NCBI GenBank assembly: GCA_023439045.1
Contig: JAEXOY010000032.1
Coordinates: 62,001 to 126,000, forward strand
Source of the DNA: Bacillota bacterium
Lineage (GTDB): Bacteria > Bacillota > Clostridia > Acetivibrionales > DSM-1351
Length of the DNA: 64,000 nucleotides
Reading direction: 5' to 3'
Shown here: positions 8,093 to 17,435 of the stretch, one piece after another
How the letters are laid out: each line of letters starts with the position of its first letter
How positions within the stretch are numbered: the first letter of the stretch is position 1
The notes under the pieces: model-generated
The model's input: the letters and a program-made list of their open reading frames with translations, nothing else
Told to the model about the DNA's origin: nothing
The model's database searches: none
Made by a program: the position numbers and the translations under genes

Positions 8093-9355
8093 TTATTTAG
8101 GGAGTGTTACTGTGAATGTTGTTTTTCCGCCAAGACTCGTAACATCAATATTACCTGAGTGCTGATCAATAATTGTTTTAGCGATAGATAGTCCGAGACC
8201 ATGGCCTCCTGTGTGTCTGTCTCGCGACTTATCCACTCTATAAAAACGTTCAAATATTCTATCTTTCTCCGCAGCAGGAATTTCATTTCCTGTATTTGTT
8301 ACACTGAGGTTTATATGTCCCTTATCACCAGTTTTGTTGAGGCTTACGCTGATAGAACCGCCTCTGTCAGTATTTTTCATGGCATTGTCAAGTAGAATAA
8401 TTACTACCTGCTTGAGTCTTTCTTCATTCCCGGTTACTGTTATTCCATCTATAATTTCCATGTTAAGTACCATGCCTGCTTCAAAAATCATATACTCAAA
8501 AGGAAGACATGCGCTAATTACCATCTGGCTTAAGTCAAATTGAGTCTTTTGGAATGTGTCTTCGGAGTTATCTACCTTTGCTAGATACAGAAGGTCATTT
8601 ACCAATTTGGACATTCTCTCAGCTTCGGATTTTATATATTGTAACCATTTTTTCTGACTCTCAACAGTTGCATTTTGATTAGAAAGCACGACATCCGCAT
8701 TTGTAGAGATTATGGTTAATGGCGTTCTTAGTTCGTGAGATGCATCAGCAACGAATTGACGCTGTTTATCCCAAGCCTTCCCAATAGGCTTTACTGCCCA
8801 CTTGGCCAAGAAGATGCTTAAAATAAGCAATACTGTTGTGCTTAATAGTCCAATCACTAGACTCACAGTGAGAAGGTTATTTAATGTAGCGATCTCCATA
8901 CTACGATCCATATAAATTAAGTACTTACCATCGGGCTTAAGAACTCTTAAGTATCTATATTCTGTATTGTTTATTTCAATAATACCAAATTCTTTGGTGC
9001 CCTTTAGTGCACTATCTACAGCATTTGTAATTAACTCTGAATCAGTAGAAAGACTCATTACAGAAAAAATAGCGGAAACAACATTTTGATTGTCAAGTTT
9101 AACTACAAAGGAGTTCCTCATCATGGCATTGTTATACGGGGTAGGAGGCTTTAGACCGCTATTAGGGAAAGCGTCCATGTGCGGTCTGCCAGGTGTAAAA
9201 CCCGTACTCTGCGACAGCCCTTCCATTAGCATTCTGGATTGATTCTCACCCGATTTATACATAAGATAATAAATACCGCTAAAGATAGCAAGCAGCACTG
9301 CTAGTAGCAGTGCCATATTGACTATAATAAATCTCAGCCTAAGTTTTTTAAGCAT
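8093..9355 (-). CDS. sensor histidine kinase
   Basis: Two N-terminal membrane helices (about residues 8-28 and 155-180) enclose a ~125-residue extracellular sensor domain. The HisKA H-box DASHELRTPLTII and HATPase_c motifs follow: N-box LLDNAMKNTDRGG, F-box RFYRVDKSRDRHTGG, and GLGLSIAKTII. ATG 9355 sits 9 nt after GGGGGT and gives 420 residues; it overlaps the response-regulator stop by 8 nt. The pair is divergent from a VTC/DUF4956/CotH cluster. Clostridial kinases next to this cluster are probably its regulators. Confidence 0.9.
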   Translation of the reverse strand: MLKKLRLRFIIVNMALLLAVLLAIFSGIYYLMYKSGENQSRMLMEGLSQSTGFTPGRPHMDAFPNSGLKPPTPYNNAMMRNSFVVKLDNQNVVSAIFSVMSLSTDSELITNAVDSALKGTKEFGIIEINNTEYRYLRVLKPDGKYLIYMDRSMEIATLNNLLTVSLVIGLLSTTVLLILSIFLAKWAVKPIGKAWDKQRQFVADASHELRTPLTIISTNADVVLSNQNATVESQKKWLQYIKSEAERMSKLVNDLLYLAKVDNSEDTFQKTQFDLSQMVISACLPFEYMIFEAGMVLNMEIIDGITVTGNEERLKQVVIILLDNAMKNTDRGGSISVSLNKTGDKGHINLSVTNTGNEIPAAEKDRIFERFYRVDKSRDRHTGGHGLGLSIAKTIIDQHSGNIDVTSLGGKTTFTVTLPK

Positions 9356-10043
9356 TATCATTTACCCCCAGACTGTAGCCAGCGCCTCGAATAGTTTTTA
9401 TATTAACTGAGGCGCCTAGGTAGCTTAACTTCTTTCGTAGAAATGATATATATACTTCAACATTATTATACTCCGCATCAGAATCATATCCCCATATTTT
9501 TTCTATCATATCTTCTTTACTCACAATCCTATTACCATTGTTGATAAGGTATTCCATAATTCTGAACTCCTTGAGACCAAGCTTTATTGAGTTAGCTTGA
9601 GTGTTGGAGTAACTTTGAAGTTCGTAGGTGGAAAGATTTAAAGTAATATCTTCATATGAAATAGTGTTATCTGTGGTTACTTGGTTTCTTCTACGGGTCA
9701 AGGCTCTAACCCTGGCTAATAATTCGTCCGAATTAAAGGGTTTTGTTAAATAGTCGTCGGCACCGCAGTCTAGTCCTGTTACCTTGTCTTTCACTTCGTC
9801 CTTTGCAGTTAAAAGCAGAACAGGTGTAGTTATGCCTGCTTCTCTTACTGATTTTAATACTTCAAGTCCATTCATCTTCGGAAGCATAATGTCTAGCACT
9901 ATTACATCATATATTCCAGTTAAAGCATTATCCAGACCTGCAACACCATTGTGGACAATGTCAGTATCATATCTATCCTTAATAAGTAGTTGTTGCAAAG
10001 CCTCTGCCAAACGTACTTCATCTTCTACAACAAGAACCTTCAT
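9348..10043 (-). CDS. OmpR/PhoB-family response regulator
   Basis: The 231-residue product has a receiver domain (MKVLVVEDEVRLAEAL; phospho-acceptor Asp in YDVIVLDIMLP; switch Lys in DYLTKPF). A winged-helix Trans_reg_C domain follows (GLKEFRIMEYLINNGNRIV, VYISFLRKKLSYLG, IKTIRGAGYSL). It is the first gene of the pair with the kinase. A symmetrical array of TTAAG half-sites lies in the divergent region just upstream (10132-10168) and is the likely binding site. Confidence 0.93.
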   Translation of the reverse strand: MKVLVVEDEVRLAEALQQLLIKDRYDTDIVHNGVAGLDNALTGIYDVIVLDIMLPKMNGLEVLKSVREAGITTPVLLLTAKDEVKDKVTGLDCGADDYLTKPFNSDELLARVRALTRRRNQVTTDNTISYEDITLNLSTYELQSYSNTQANSIKLGLKEFRIMEYLINNGNRIVSKEDMIEKIWGYDSDAEYNNVEVYISFLRKKLSYLGASVNIKTIRGAGYSLGVNDNA

Positions 10044-10131
10044 TCTTAATTCCCCCTGAAGTCAAATTAACGCTATTTTTCTATGACATTCGCCATTATG
10101 TCATTTGTTAATTCTATTGTAACAGTATTTT

Positions 10132-10168
10132 CTTAAATTACTCTTAAAAAATTTAAGATTAGTTTAAG
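10132..10168. promoter_or_regulatory. predicted response-regulator operator array
   Basis: CTTAAA occurs at 10132 and 10143, and TTTAAG at 10152 and 10163: two 11-bp-spaced direct repeats that face each other around a central AAA. OmpR-family dimers bind direct repeats of this spacing. The site lies between the regulator gene (-) and the VTC gene (+), where it could control both. Confidence 0.6.
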
Positions 10169-10246
10169 AAAAGTATTTTAGAATTAATATGAATTAACAA
10201 ATGATAGGGCTAGCATCCATAACATTTGTGAATAGGAGGTGAAATC

Positions 10247-10918
10247 TTGAAATTTAGACATGAAGTTAAGCATTATATCAATTTCTCAGACTATATAGCA
10301 ATTAGGTCTAGACTTAAGCATATTGCAAAAACGGACAGACATGCAAATCAGGACGGACAGTATAAAATAAGAAGTATTTATTTTGATAACTACAACGATA
10401 AGGTTTTGGCAGAAAAAATAATGGGGTTCAATAAAAGAAGCAAATTCAGGATTAGATTTTACAATGATGATGCTTCATTTATTAGGCTAGAGAAGAAGTC
10501 AAAGATAAATGGGCTTTGCAATAAAACCAGTACATCAATAACAAAGGAACAGTGTGAAGCCATTATTTCTGGACAATATGAATTTCTTAAAGAGAGCGAA
10601 AAAGCGTTGTTCAATGAGTTGTACCTTGCAATAAAGGAACAGCTATTAAGGCCCAAAACTATTGTTGATTATATACGCGAGGCCTATATTTATGATGTTG
10701 GGAATGTGAGAGTTACTTTTGACATAGGTGTTAGAACAGGTATAACCTCTACAAATCTATTTGAAAGGGATCTGCCCACTGTGGATGTCGTAAGAAATAA
10801 TGTAATAATACTTGAAATAAAGTATGATGAGTTTCTACCTGAAATAATCTCACACGCCATTCAACTAAATGATAGGCGTGCAGCAGCAATCTCAAAGTAT
10901 GCAATGTGTAGAATATAG
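10247..10918 (+). CDS. VTC-domain polyphosphate polymerase-like protein
   Basis: The start is TTG 10247 with a perfect AGGAGGTGA 7 nt upstream. The 223-residue product (FRHEVKHYIN, YKIRSIYFDN, KRSKFRIRFYND, IRLEKKSKI, EIKYDEFLPEII) is a VTC/CYTH triphosphate-tunnel domain with alternating charged residues lining the tunnel. Eukaryotic VTC4 makes polyphosphate from ATP; bacterial versions occur with DUF4956 and CotH, as here. Activity of the bacterial form is inferred from the fold. Confidence 0.85.
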   Translation: MKFRHEVKHYINFSDYIAIRSRLKHIAKTDRHANQDGQYKIRSIYFDNYNDKVLAEKIMGFNKRSKFRIRFYNDDASFIRLEKKSKINGLCNKTSTSITKEQCEAIISGQYEFLKESEKALFNELYLAIKEQLLRPKTIVDYIREAYIYDVGNVRVTFDIGVRTGITSTNLFERDLPTVDVVRNNVIILEIKYDEFLPEIISHAIQLNDRRAAAISKYAMCRI

Positions 10919-11118
10919 TTGATTTTATGATTAACGTTAGCTGGTAAAGGAACGCAACAAGTAATACAAAGGTAGTTTTAAGAAATATTGCAAAAAGCAT
11001 TTTTCAAAGTGAGTAACACAAATCAGTAAGTAGAATTATAGAAAAATGATAGTGTAAAGTAAGCTAAAAACAGAGTAATTAGAATTTGTTCAGTTGAACA
11101 TTTAGGAGGGTTTATTTA

Positions 11119-11808
11119 ATGAATAATGAGGTACTAAATTTTAGTGATATTTTTAAGTCAAGCTTTTTAGATAAGGCAGCTAGCTTTTCAATTATTGATA
11201 CTTTGATTGCAATGGTTTTAGCATTTGCTCTTGGTATTTTTATTATGGCGGTTTACAAGAAAACCTTTAAGGGTGTTATGTATTCACAAAGCTTTGGAGT
11301 TTCATTAATGGCTCTTACACTTATAACAACTCTTATTATACTGGCAGTCACTTCAAATATCGTACTGTCATTAGGTATGGTTGGTGCTTTATCAATTGTA
11401 CGTTTTAGAAGTGCAATAAAAGAACCTATAGATATTGCATTTTTGTTTTGGTCAATCAGTGGTGGTATTGTAATTGGTGCAGGCTTGATTCCGTTAGCAG
11501 TTATAGGTTCAATAATTATTGGTATTATATTAGTTCTTTTCGTAAATAAGAATAGCACAGATAATCCATATATACTGGTATTAAGCTGCGAGAATGATGA
11601 TAGCGAGAAAAATGCAGTTGAAATGGTATCACAAAGGGTTAAAAAGTATGTGATCAAATCCAAGACTGTATCAGCTCAAAATGGTATAGAACTGACTATG
11701 GAGGTTCGCTTAAAAGACATGACCTCACAATTTGTAAACGAAATATCAAAGGTTTCAGGTGTGAGAAATGCAGTACTTGTAAGCTATAATGGAGACTACA
11801 TGCAGTAA
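11119..11808 (+). CDS. DUF4956 membrane protein
   Basis: The ATG is preceded by TTAGGAGGG. The 229-residue product has three to four membrane helices in its first 150 residues, with GALSIVRFRSAIKEPIDIAFLFWSI as the family hallmark in parts, then a soluble C-terminal ferredoxin-like domain. DUF4956 proteins accompany VTC polymerases and CotH kinases; they may be the membrane channel or anchor. The next gene begins 16 nt after its stop. A 200-bp gap after the VTC gene (10919-11118) holds no gene I can support. Confidence 0.85.
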   Translation: MNNEVLNFSDIFKSSFLDKAASFSIIDTLIAMVLAFALGIFIMAVYKKTFKGVMYSQSFGVSLMALTLITTLIILAVTSNIVLSLGMVGALSIVRFRSAIKEPIDIAFLFWSISGGIVIGAGLIPLAVIGSIIIGIILVLFVNKNSTDNPYILVLSCENDDSEKNAVEMVSQRVKKYVIKSKTVSAQNGIELTMEVRLKDMTSQFVNEISKVSGVRNAVLVSYNGDYMQ

Positions 11809-11824
11809 AAAGGGGTTGAATTTA

Positions 11825-14287
11825 TTGGTTAACCAGAAATACTATGGTGTAATTGCTACAGTAGCAATATTGCTTGCATTAGCAATAGTTGTAGGCATGA
11901 TTGCCTTATCGGGAAACACCACTTTAACAGGTGGAACATCACTGACACAACCTGATTATGTGAGCAAGGTGTTTAATAAAAATACAGTTATTCAGATTAA
12001 TATTGAAGCAAATCAGCAGGATTGGGATAATATGCTTGAGAATGCTAGCAAGGAGGAGTATATTTCTGTCGATATCACAGTCAATGGTGAAAAATTTCAG
12101 AATGTGGGAATTAGGACAAAGGGTAATGCCTCACTTATGACCGCTCAATCCTCTGGTACAGATAAATTTAGCTTTAAAGTGGATTTTGGGCAATATATAA
12201 AAAACCAGACAATGCACGGATTGGAGGAGATGGCACTTAACAATATGATAGGGGACTCAACCTATATGAAAGAGTACCTTTCGTATGAAATGTTCTCTGA
12301 ACTAGGTGTGCCTACACCAGCTTATGCTTATGCCAATATAAGTGTTAACGGGCAGCAGTGGGGATTATACATTGCAAATGAGGTTGTTGAAGAAAGTTTT
12401 ATAAACAGATATTATGGTACGACAGGTGGCAATTTGTACAAGCCTGAGACTTCTGAAATGGGTGGCGGCGGCAATGGTAATAGGCCGGATATGGGTAATT
12501 TCCCACAATTTGGAGAAATGCCAAATATGGGCGATTTCCCACAAAATGGTGAAATGCCACAGATGGGCAACGCTCCACAAAATGGAGACATGCCACAAAA
12601 TGGCGATGAGTCCGAAAACCAGAATAATAACCAAAACAATAACCAGAGCAATATCCAAAACAAAAACAATAATCAAGACAATAGCGAGTCAGGTGACCGT
12701 CTAGGCGGTAAGAACCCAATGGGCGGCGGAATGGATTTTATGGGTAACTCAAAAGGTACAAATTTGGTGTACAAGGATGACAATATATCCAGTTATTCAG
12801 GTATTTTTGACTATACTAAGACAGATTCAACAACAGATAGCGATAAAAAGAGAGTTATTGAGATGATTAAGAACCTAAATGAAGGTACTAATCTTGAGGA
12901 GTACCTGAATGTACAGGAAATCTTGAAGTACTTTGCGGCCAATACGTTCTTGGTAAATCTCGACAGCTATGCAGGGTCAATGAAACATAATTACTATCTG
13001 TATGAAAATACAAGTGGAACTTTTGAGATAATACCATGGGATTTGCACCTTTCCTTTGCCTCCTTCCAAATGCAGGATGGACAGAAAGCAGTGAACTTTC
13101 CAATAGATGCTCCTGTTACTGATACAATGGAAAATAGCCCTCTTATTTCTAAGCTGCTAGAGGTGGATGAATATAAGGAGCAGTACCATAAGTATCTTGA
13201 ACAGCTGATAAGCAATTACATTGACAGCGGGAAGTATGAGCAAACTATAAAAAATATTACCGAATTAATAGATGAGTATGTAAAAGAGGATACAAGGCAT
13301 TTCTATTCATACGATGAGTATAAGACTGCTATTAATGAGATGATAACCTTTGGAAAAGACAGAACTACAAGCATAAAAGCACAATTAGCAGGTGAGCAGC
13401 CATCAGATTCATATGGCAATATTGAAACTACTTTCAACGTACAAAGCCTAGGTTCAATGGGCGGCGGCGGGGGAATGGGCGGAGGACCTTGGGGTGCTAA
13501 CAAGAGAGACGATGCCCAACAACAGCAAAATACCACCGATCAGAATAATGCTCAATCAAATAGTGAAAAGCAGACTACGAAGGGCAGTGCACAGCCAGCG
13601 CAGGCTTCAGATGGAAAGCAGGATACACAGGGCAGTGCGCAATCGAAGCAGACTTCAGATGGCCGGCAGGATGCACGGGTAAATGCAAAAGATATGCAAA
13701 ATTCAGATGGACAGCAGATTACACAGGGCAGTGCACAGCCAAAGAAAGCTGCAGATGGTCAGGTGGCTACAAAGCAGAATACTAGAGGTGGCCAGTCACA
13801 GGCTTTACAGAGCGGAAATAATCAGCAAAATTCGCAGGGTGTAATGCCTCAAATGGGGCAAATGCCAGACTGGGAAACCATGCAAAAGGCTATAGAAATT
13901 ATTATGGCCGCAAATGGTAATGAGTTATCAGAGGATCAGACAGCTCAGTTAACAGAACTGGGGATAGATGAAAACATGATACCTATGCTTACCCAGATTT
14001 CCCAGCAAGGTTTTAATGGAATGCGCCCAGATGCAATGCAAAATGGACAGCAATCTGACCAGACTCAGAATACAAAAGAGGATAATTTCAGGACAAACGG
14101 GCAAGTATCTGATTTCAGACAAAATAGACCAATGGCTGGTGGAATGTCCGGAAAAGATGGTGCGCCAAATGCTATTGGCAATGCATCAGTCAAAAACCAA
14201 CTAATAATTGCTGGAAGCAGCTTGATAGTTTTAGTTATTGGGCTATTGGTAGTTACTAGATTTAAGAGGAGAAGATTTCGAGCATAA
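11825..14287 (+). CDS. CotH-kinase-family surface protein
   Basis: I prefer TTG 11825 (AAGGGG 9 nt upstream, after the DUF4956 stop), giving 820 residues; an ATG at 11789 inside the previous gene has no site. The protein has an N-terminal membrane anchor, then a CotH domain: GIRTKGNASL, WGLYIANEVVEESFINRYYG, and FEIIPWDLHLSF, where the Asp matches the metal-binding Asp of CotH atypical kinases. Asn/Gln/Met-rich linkers interrupt the domain (about 215-290) and follow it (about 545-700). A C-terminal membrane helix and RRRFRA tail end it. CotH phosphorylates spore coat proteins in Bacillus; a wall or surface substrate is likely here. The repeats in the linkers are low complexity. Confidence 0.88.
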   Translation: MVNQKYYGVIATVAILLALAIVVGMIALSGNTTLTGGTSLTQPDYVSKVFNKNTVIQINIEANQQDWDNMLENASKEEYISVDITVNGEKFQNVGIRTKGNASLMTAQSSGTDKFSFKVDFGQYIKNQTMHGLEEMALNNMIGDSTYMKEYLSYEMFSELGVPTPAYAYANISVNGQQWGLYIANEVVEESFINRYYGTTGGNLYKPETSEMGGGGNGNRPDMGNFPQFGEMPNMGDFPQNGEMPQMGNAPQNGDMPQNGDESENQNNNQNNNQSNIQNKNNNQDNSESGDRLGGKNPMGGGMDFMGNSKGTNLVYKDDNISSYSGIFDYTKTDSTTDSDKKRVIEMIKNLNEGTNLEEYLNVQEILKYFAANTFLVNLDSYAGSMKHNYYLYENTSGTFEIIPWDLHLSFASFQMQDGQKAVNFPIDAPVTDTMENSPLISKLLEVDEYKEQYHKYLEQLISNYIDSGKYEQTIKNITELIDEYVKEDTRHFYSYDEYKTAINEMITFGKDRTTSIKAQLAGEQPSDSYGNIETTFNVQSLGSMGGGGGMGGGPWGANKRDDAQQQQNTTDQNNAQSNSEKQTTKGSAQPAQASDGKQDTQGSAQSKQTSDGRQDARVNAKDMQNSDGQQITQGSAQPKKAADGQVATKQNTRGGQSQALQSGNNQQNSQGVMPQMGQMPDWETMQKAIEIIMAANGNELSEDQTAQLTELGIDENMIPMLTQISQQGFNGMRPDAMQNGQQSDQTQNTKEDNFRTNGQVSDFRQNRPMAGGMSGKDGAPNAIGNASVKNQLIIAGSSLIVLVIGLLVVTRFKRRRFRA

Positions 14288-14310
14288 GATTTCGAGCATA
14301 AGATTTTCAA
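14272..14310. repeat. 14-bp tail duplication across the CotH stop codon
   Basis: AAGATTTCGAGCAT occurs at 14272-14285 and again at 14286-14299, followed by a partial third copy. The first copy encodes the last residues (RFRA), so the gene end and stop were tandemly copied downstream. Confidence 0.75.
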
Positions 14311-14320
14311 GTATAGGAGT

Positions 14321-14340
14321 AATATATACTAGTATATATT
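14321..14340. repeat. 20-bp perfect palindrome
   Basis: AATATATACTAGTATATATT reads the same on both strands. It sits between the CotH gene end and the terminator; possibly a protein-binding site, or just A/T-rich chance. Confidence 0.4.
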
Positions 14341-14341
14341 T

Positions 14342-14378
14342 GGGACCTAAATGAGCTAAAAAGCAGCATTTAGGTCCT
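14342..14378. terminator. hairpin between convergent CotH and asnB
   Basis: GGACCTAAATG (14343-14353) pairs perfectly with CATTTAGGTCC (14367-14377). There is no strong T run, but the position between two convergent genes suits a bidirectional terminator. Confidence 0.55.
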
Positions 14379-14414
14379 AAAGTCATTTATAAGCCAAATA
14401 AAATTATTCGAGAG

Positions 14415-15131
14415 TTACACTATTTTAATTTTATACTCCCTAAACCAGTTCTCCAGCTGAATAAGCCATGCAATTAACTGTGGCCTTCCCATAAGCTGTC
14501 CATACCAAGTGACATTTCCGCCAGAGAGTAAGTGCTTATATGTATCAGGGTGCAATACGTCCTTTAATACCGCATTTGAATCGGACATTATAGCTTTGAA
14601 TTGTTCTGTTACAATTTGTTCGTACAAAGGGTTATGAGTCTTTGGATATGGGCTCTTTTTACGGTAAAGAATTCTGTCGGGGAGATAATCCTTCATAGCC
14701 TCGCGCAATAGTGACTTTTCAACCCTGTTTTTAAACTTTATAGACCAGGGCACATTATATACATATTCTAATATCCTATGATCTGAGAAAGGAACTCTTA
14801 CCTCAAGGCCGCTAGCCATCGACATCCTGTCTTTACGCTCCAACAAGCTAACCATAAACCAGTTCACTGAAAGCCATGTAGCAATTCGACTTTGCTTCAT
14901 TTCTGAAGACTCATTACCTGCTAAAGGACAGGCACTTTTGCTGTCAGAGTATATCTGTTTAACATATTCTAAACCATGTACTGGCTGAGCAAAGTCAGCA
15001 TTAAATAGATTTATCCTTGATTCAGGGTCATGTATCCAGGGGAAAAAATCACGATTTAACATCTCTTGTCTATAGAACCATGGGTATCCACCGAAAATTT
15101 CATCAGAGCACTCCCCTGATAACGCATACAT
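14415..15131 (-). CDS. asnB: asparagine synthetase B, C-terminal half of an interrupted gene
   Basis: This 238-codon frame encodes only the second half of the AsnB synthetase domain: SGECSDEIFGGYPWFYRQEML, then LERKDRMSMASGLEVRVPFSDH and LREAMKDYLPDRILYRKKSPYPKTH in parts, all characteristic of class-II amidotransferase AsnB. The first eight codons (MYALSGEC region) cross the junction with the 16-kb element. The N-terminal half, ending at the same GLSGEC motif, lies on the same strand at 31073-32236. Joined at the shared core the two give an uninterrupted 608-residue AsnB, the normal family length. As it stands this half has no natural start or ATP-binding loop and should be inactive. Confidence 0.95.
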   Translation of the reverse strand: MYALSGECSDEIFGGYPWFYRQEMLNRDFFPWIHDPESRINLFNADFAQPVHGLEYVKQIYSDSKSACPLAGNESSEMKQSRIATWLSVNWFMVSLLERKDRMSMASGLEVRVPFSDHRILEYVYNVPWSIKFKNRVEKSLLREAMKDYLPDRILYRKKSPYPKTHNPLYEQIVTEQFKAIMSDSNAVLKDVLHPDTYKHLLSGGNVTWYGQLMGRPQLIAWLIQLENWFREYKIKIV

Positions 15132-15136
15132 AGTGG
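15108..15136. repeat. left attachment site of the element
   Basis: From left to right: asnB-derived GCACTC, central CC at 15115-15116, then the element arm CGCATACATAGTGG at 15123-15136. Left of the CC the sequence is asnB coding; right of it is element. Confidence 0.88.
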
Positions 15137-15206
15137 AAAGAAAATGTTATAATTCTATGACCGCCATCATAAACTTTTGTTAGAACTACGTATAATGGTG
15201 GCTTTT

Positions 15207-15413
15207 ATGGTTTTGAGAGAAATGGAAATTGAGGGTTCACTCACTATGTTTGTGTGGTTATCCAAATCTGAAGCAAATGAAGATTATATAAAGGTTATTC
15301 AACAAAGGCTAGAAAAAAAATACACAAATCTGGTGATATTCAAATCAGGAAATCAGCCAATAGAAGCAGTACTGAAGTACATAATAGAACTTCAAAGAGC
15401 AAAGGACAAATAA
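15207..15413 (+). CDS. small protein beside the recombinase, unknown
   Basis: The frame is open from 15177; I place the start at ATG 15207 (GGTGGC 4 nt upstream), giving 68 residues. ATG 15222 is another option. The product contains EIEGSLTMFVWLSKSEAN, LEKKYTNLVIFKSGNQPIE and LKYIIELQRAKDK: a small alpha/beta protein of a type I associate with clostridial serine-recombinase loci, but I cannot name a family with certainty. It is the first gene inside the element, directly between the left att arm and the recombinase gene. A role as directionality factor is possible but only positional. Confidence 0.55.
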   Translation: MVLREMEIEGSLTMFVWLSKSEANEDYIKVIQQRLEKKYTNLVIFKSGNQPIEAVLKYIIELQRAKDK

Positions 15414-15436
15414 GTCTATTTGCTTTTTTCCTTACA

Positions 15437-15545
15437 TGATTCTGCGTAGGCATTTAAATGAATCTGCGTAGGCATTCAAATGAATCTGTGTAGGTATTTA
15501 AATGATTGTACGTAAATTATTTAAATGATGCGGGCAAGTATTTTA
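15437..15545. repeat. 22-bp tandem repeat
   Basis: Copies begin at 15437, 15459, 15481, 15503 and 15526 (last one degenerate). The consensus is TGAATCTGCGTAGGCATTTA plus AA. It fills much of the gap between the small gene and the recombinase gene. No CRISPR-like spacers: the repeats abut. Confidence 0.75.
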
Positions 15546-15690
15546 TTCAATGTCCAAATAAATATTTAATTGATATACATAGTATTTTATATTTAGTCCC
15601 CATAAGTGATTAACTAGATGCCGCATTTAGATTTTATGTAATGCTACATAACATGTTTTATTAGGATATTTTATTAGGGAGGAGCTGCCG

Positions 15691-17277
15691 ATGAATGTTG
15701 TCGGGTATGCAAGAATTAGCAGAGATGAGGATAATCATAACTATAGCTCAATTCTCACTCAGTGTGATATTATTCATGATTACGCAAGTTTGCAGGGATG
15801 GCTTATCAGCAAAATTTATATTGATGACAATGTTAGTGGTTATACCTTTGATAGGCCAGAGTTTTCAAAAATGCTGCAGGGCTTGGAGGATGGGAGTATA
15901 GATATAATAATTGCAAAGGATTTATCCAGAATTGGTCGACACAATGCAAAAACGTTACTTCTTTTAGATAAAATCAGAGAACAAGGCAAGAGAATGATTC
16001 TTATAGAAGAGGGCAGCTCGGGCTATGATACAGATAATGATGACGACGATATCATTGGAATAAAGACTTGGTATAACGAAAGGTATGTTAAGGATATATC
16101 AAGAAAAATACGCAGCAATATCAGATCAAAGCAAAAGAATGGGAAAATACTTTTTCACTCATATTATGGTTATAAAAAGGACGTAAAGGACAAAGCAAAG
16201 CTAGTTGTAGACCCAATAATTGCTCCTATAATACAGTTTATTTTTGAATGTTATCTCGATGGGAAGGGATACAGGAGTATAGCAAAAATTCTCAATATCA
16301 AAGCTTATCCAACGCCCTCAATGGTAGTAGCCAAGCAATATGAGGACACATGGGGAAAGCCTTATAAAAATACTGTTAATGCTCAATGGGAGACCTATAT
16401 GGTCGGGAGAATCATTTCTGATGACGTATATACAGGTATACTGCGTTGCAATAAGAGACAACGTGCCACAATAAAGGGTAAAGCAAAGAAGGTTAATGAG
16501 AGTGAGCAATTTATATTTGAAGATCACCATGAAGCAATTATTTCAAAGGTTGACTTTCAAATGGCCCAAAATATGAGAGCACGAAGAAACAATTCGAGCC
16601 TTAAGGGATATAAAAAATACCATTATATTTTTTCAGGATATATTTTGTGCGGGGATTGTGGCAAAGGATGTCTAGGGCGTATTGTCAAGAAAAGCCGCAG
16701 AGATGGTGAACAACGAGGCTATGAATGTGGGGCATTTAATCGATATGGCAACAAAGTATGCAGCTCACATGCTATTACTGAAAAAGCTCTCTTGAGATAC
16801 TTCAAAGAGTACCTTATGTTTTTAAAGGTTGAGAGGGAAGATTATGTTAAATCTATTGATGTATCGGGTATAACAACTAGTCCTGATAGTGTTATAAGAA
16901 AACTTAGAAAAGAACTAGAGTACAATAATAGGGAGCTAAGGTTAATGCTAAATCAAAAAATCAAGGATATATTAAATGAACACGATGAGGGTAACATAGC
17001 AATAATTGAAGATAATTATAAACAACTAGAAAATGAAAAGAAATATAACATTAGAACTATCAGTGAAAGACTTAGAGATTTACAAAGCAAAAGTGATGTT
17101 GCTGAGAAAACTAAAAATAATTGTGCACTCCATTATTTTGAAGAGATAATTAATTCAAAAGAGCTGGATAGAAGGATATTGGAAGCCGTTGTTGATAGAA
17201 TTATTGTATACAGTAATAAAACAGTGGTTTTTGAATTAAAGGCTAGTACGTGGGAAGCGGTCAAGGACCAATTCTAA
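15691..17277 (+). CDS. large serine recombinase (site-specific integrase/excisionase of the element)
   Basis: The 528-residue product has a resolvase catalytic domain: VGYARIS with nucleophile Ser10, and DLSRIGR with Arg80 and Arg83. A 'recombinase' domain follows (RSIAKILN, W....V..II.DDVYTGIL), then a zinc ribbon (about residues 318-360, CGDCGKGC ... YECGAFNRYGNKVC). A coiled-coil stretch (about 395-480) completes the large serine recombinase plan. AGGGAGGAG precedes the ATG. It sits just inside the left end of the element and points inward, the usual place for an integrase. It is the only recombinase in the window and the obvious enzyme for joining the att sites. It resembles TnpX/SpoIVCA-type enzymes. 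Confidence 0.95.
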   Translation: MNVVGYARISRDEDNHNYSSILTQCDIIHDYASLQGWLISKIYIDDNVSGYTFDRPEFSKMLQGLEDGSIDIIIAKDLSRIGRHNAKTLLLLDKIREQGKRMILIEEGSSGYDTDNDDDDIIGIKTWYNERYVKDISRKIRSNIRSKQKNGKILFHSYYGYKKDVKDKAKLVVDPIIAPIIQFIFECYLDGKGYRSIAKILNIKAYPTPSMVVAKQYEDTWGKPYKNTVNAQWETYMVGRIISDDVYTGILRCNKRQRATIKGKAKKVNESEQFIFEDHHEAIISKVDFQMAQNMRARRNNSSLKGYKKYHYIFSGYILCGDCGKGCLGRIVKKSRRDGEQRGYECGAFNRYGNKVCSSHAITEKALLRYFKEYLMFLKVEREDYVKSIDVSGITTSPDSVIRKLRKELEYNNRELRLMLNQKIKDILNEHDEGNIAIIEDNYKQLENEKKYNIRTISERLRDLQSKSDVAEKTKNNCALHYFEEIINSKELDRRILEAVVDRIIVYSNKTVVFELKASTWEAVKDQF

Positions 17278-17322
17278 ACAAGAACCAGACCTAAACAGCC
17301 CTAAAAAAGAAACAACCTTAAC

Positions 17323-17388
17323 AAGAACCAGTCAAGAACCAGTCAAGAACCAGTCAAGAATCAGTCAAGAATCAGTCAAGAACCAGTC
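17323..17388. repeat. six 11-bp tandem repeats after the recombinase gene
   Basis: AAGAACCAGTC (two copies read AAGAATCAGTC) is repeated six times without spacers. The unit resembles the last codons plus stop of the recombinase (AAGGACCAATTCTAAAC), also echoed once at 17280-17296, so the array seems derived from the gene tail. Confidence 0.8.
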
Positions 17389-17435
17389 CTAAACACAATA
17401 ACATACTAAACATATATGAAAATTTATTTTTTCTA

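Noticed and set aside
15437..15545. CRISPR array
   Set aside because: The 22-bp units abut with no unique spacers, and no cas genes are near. The same applies to arrays at 17323 and 19619.
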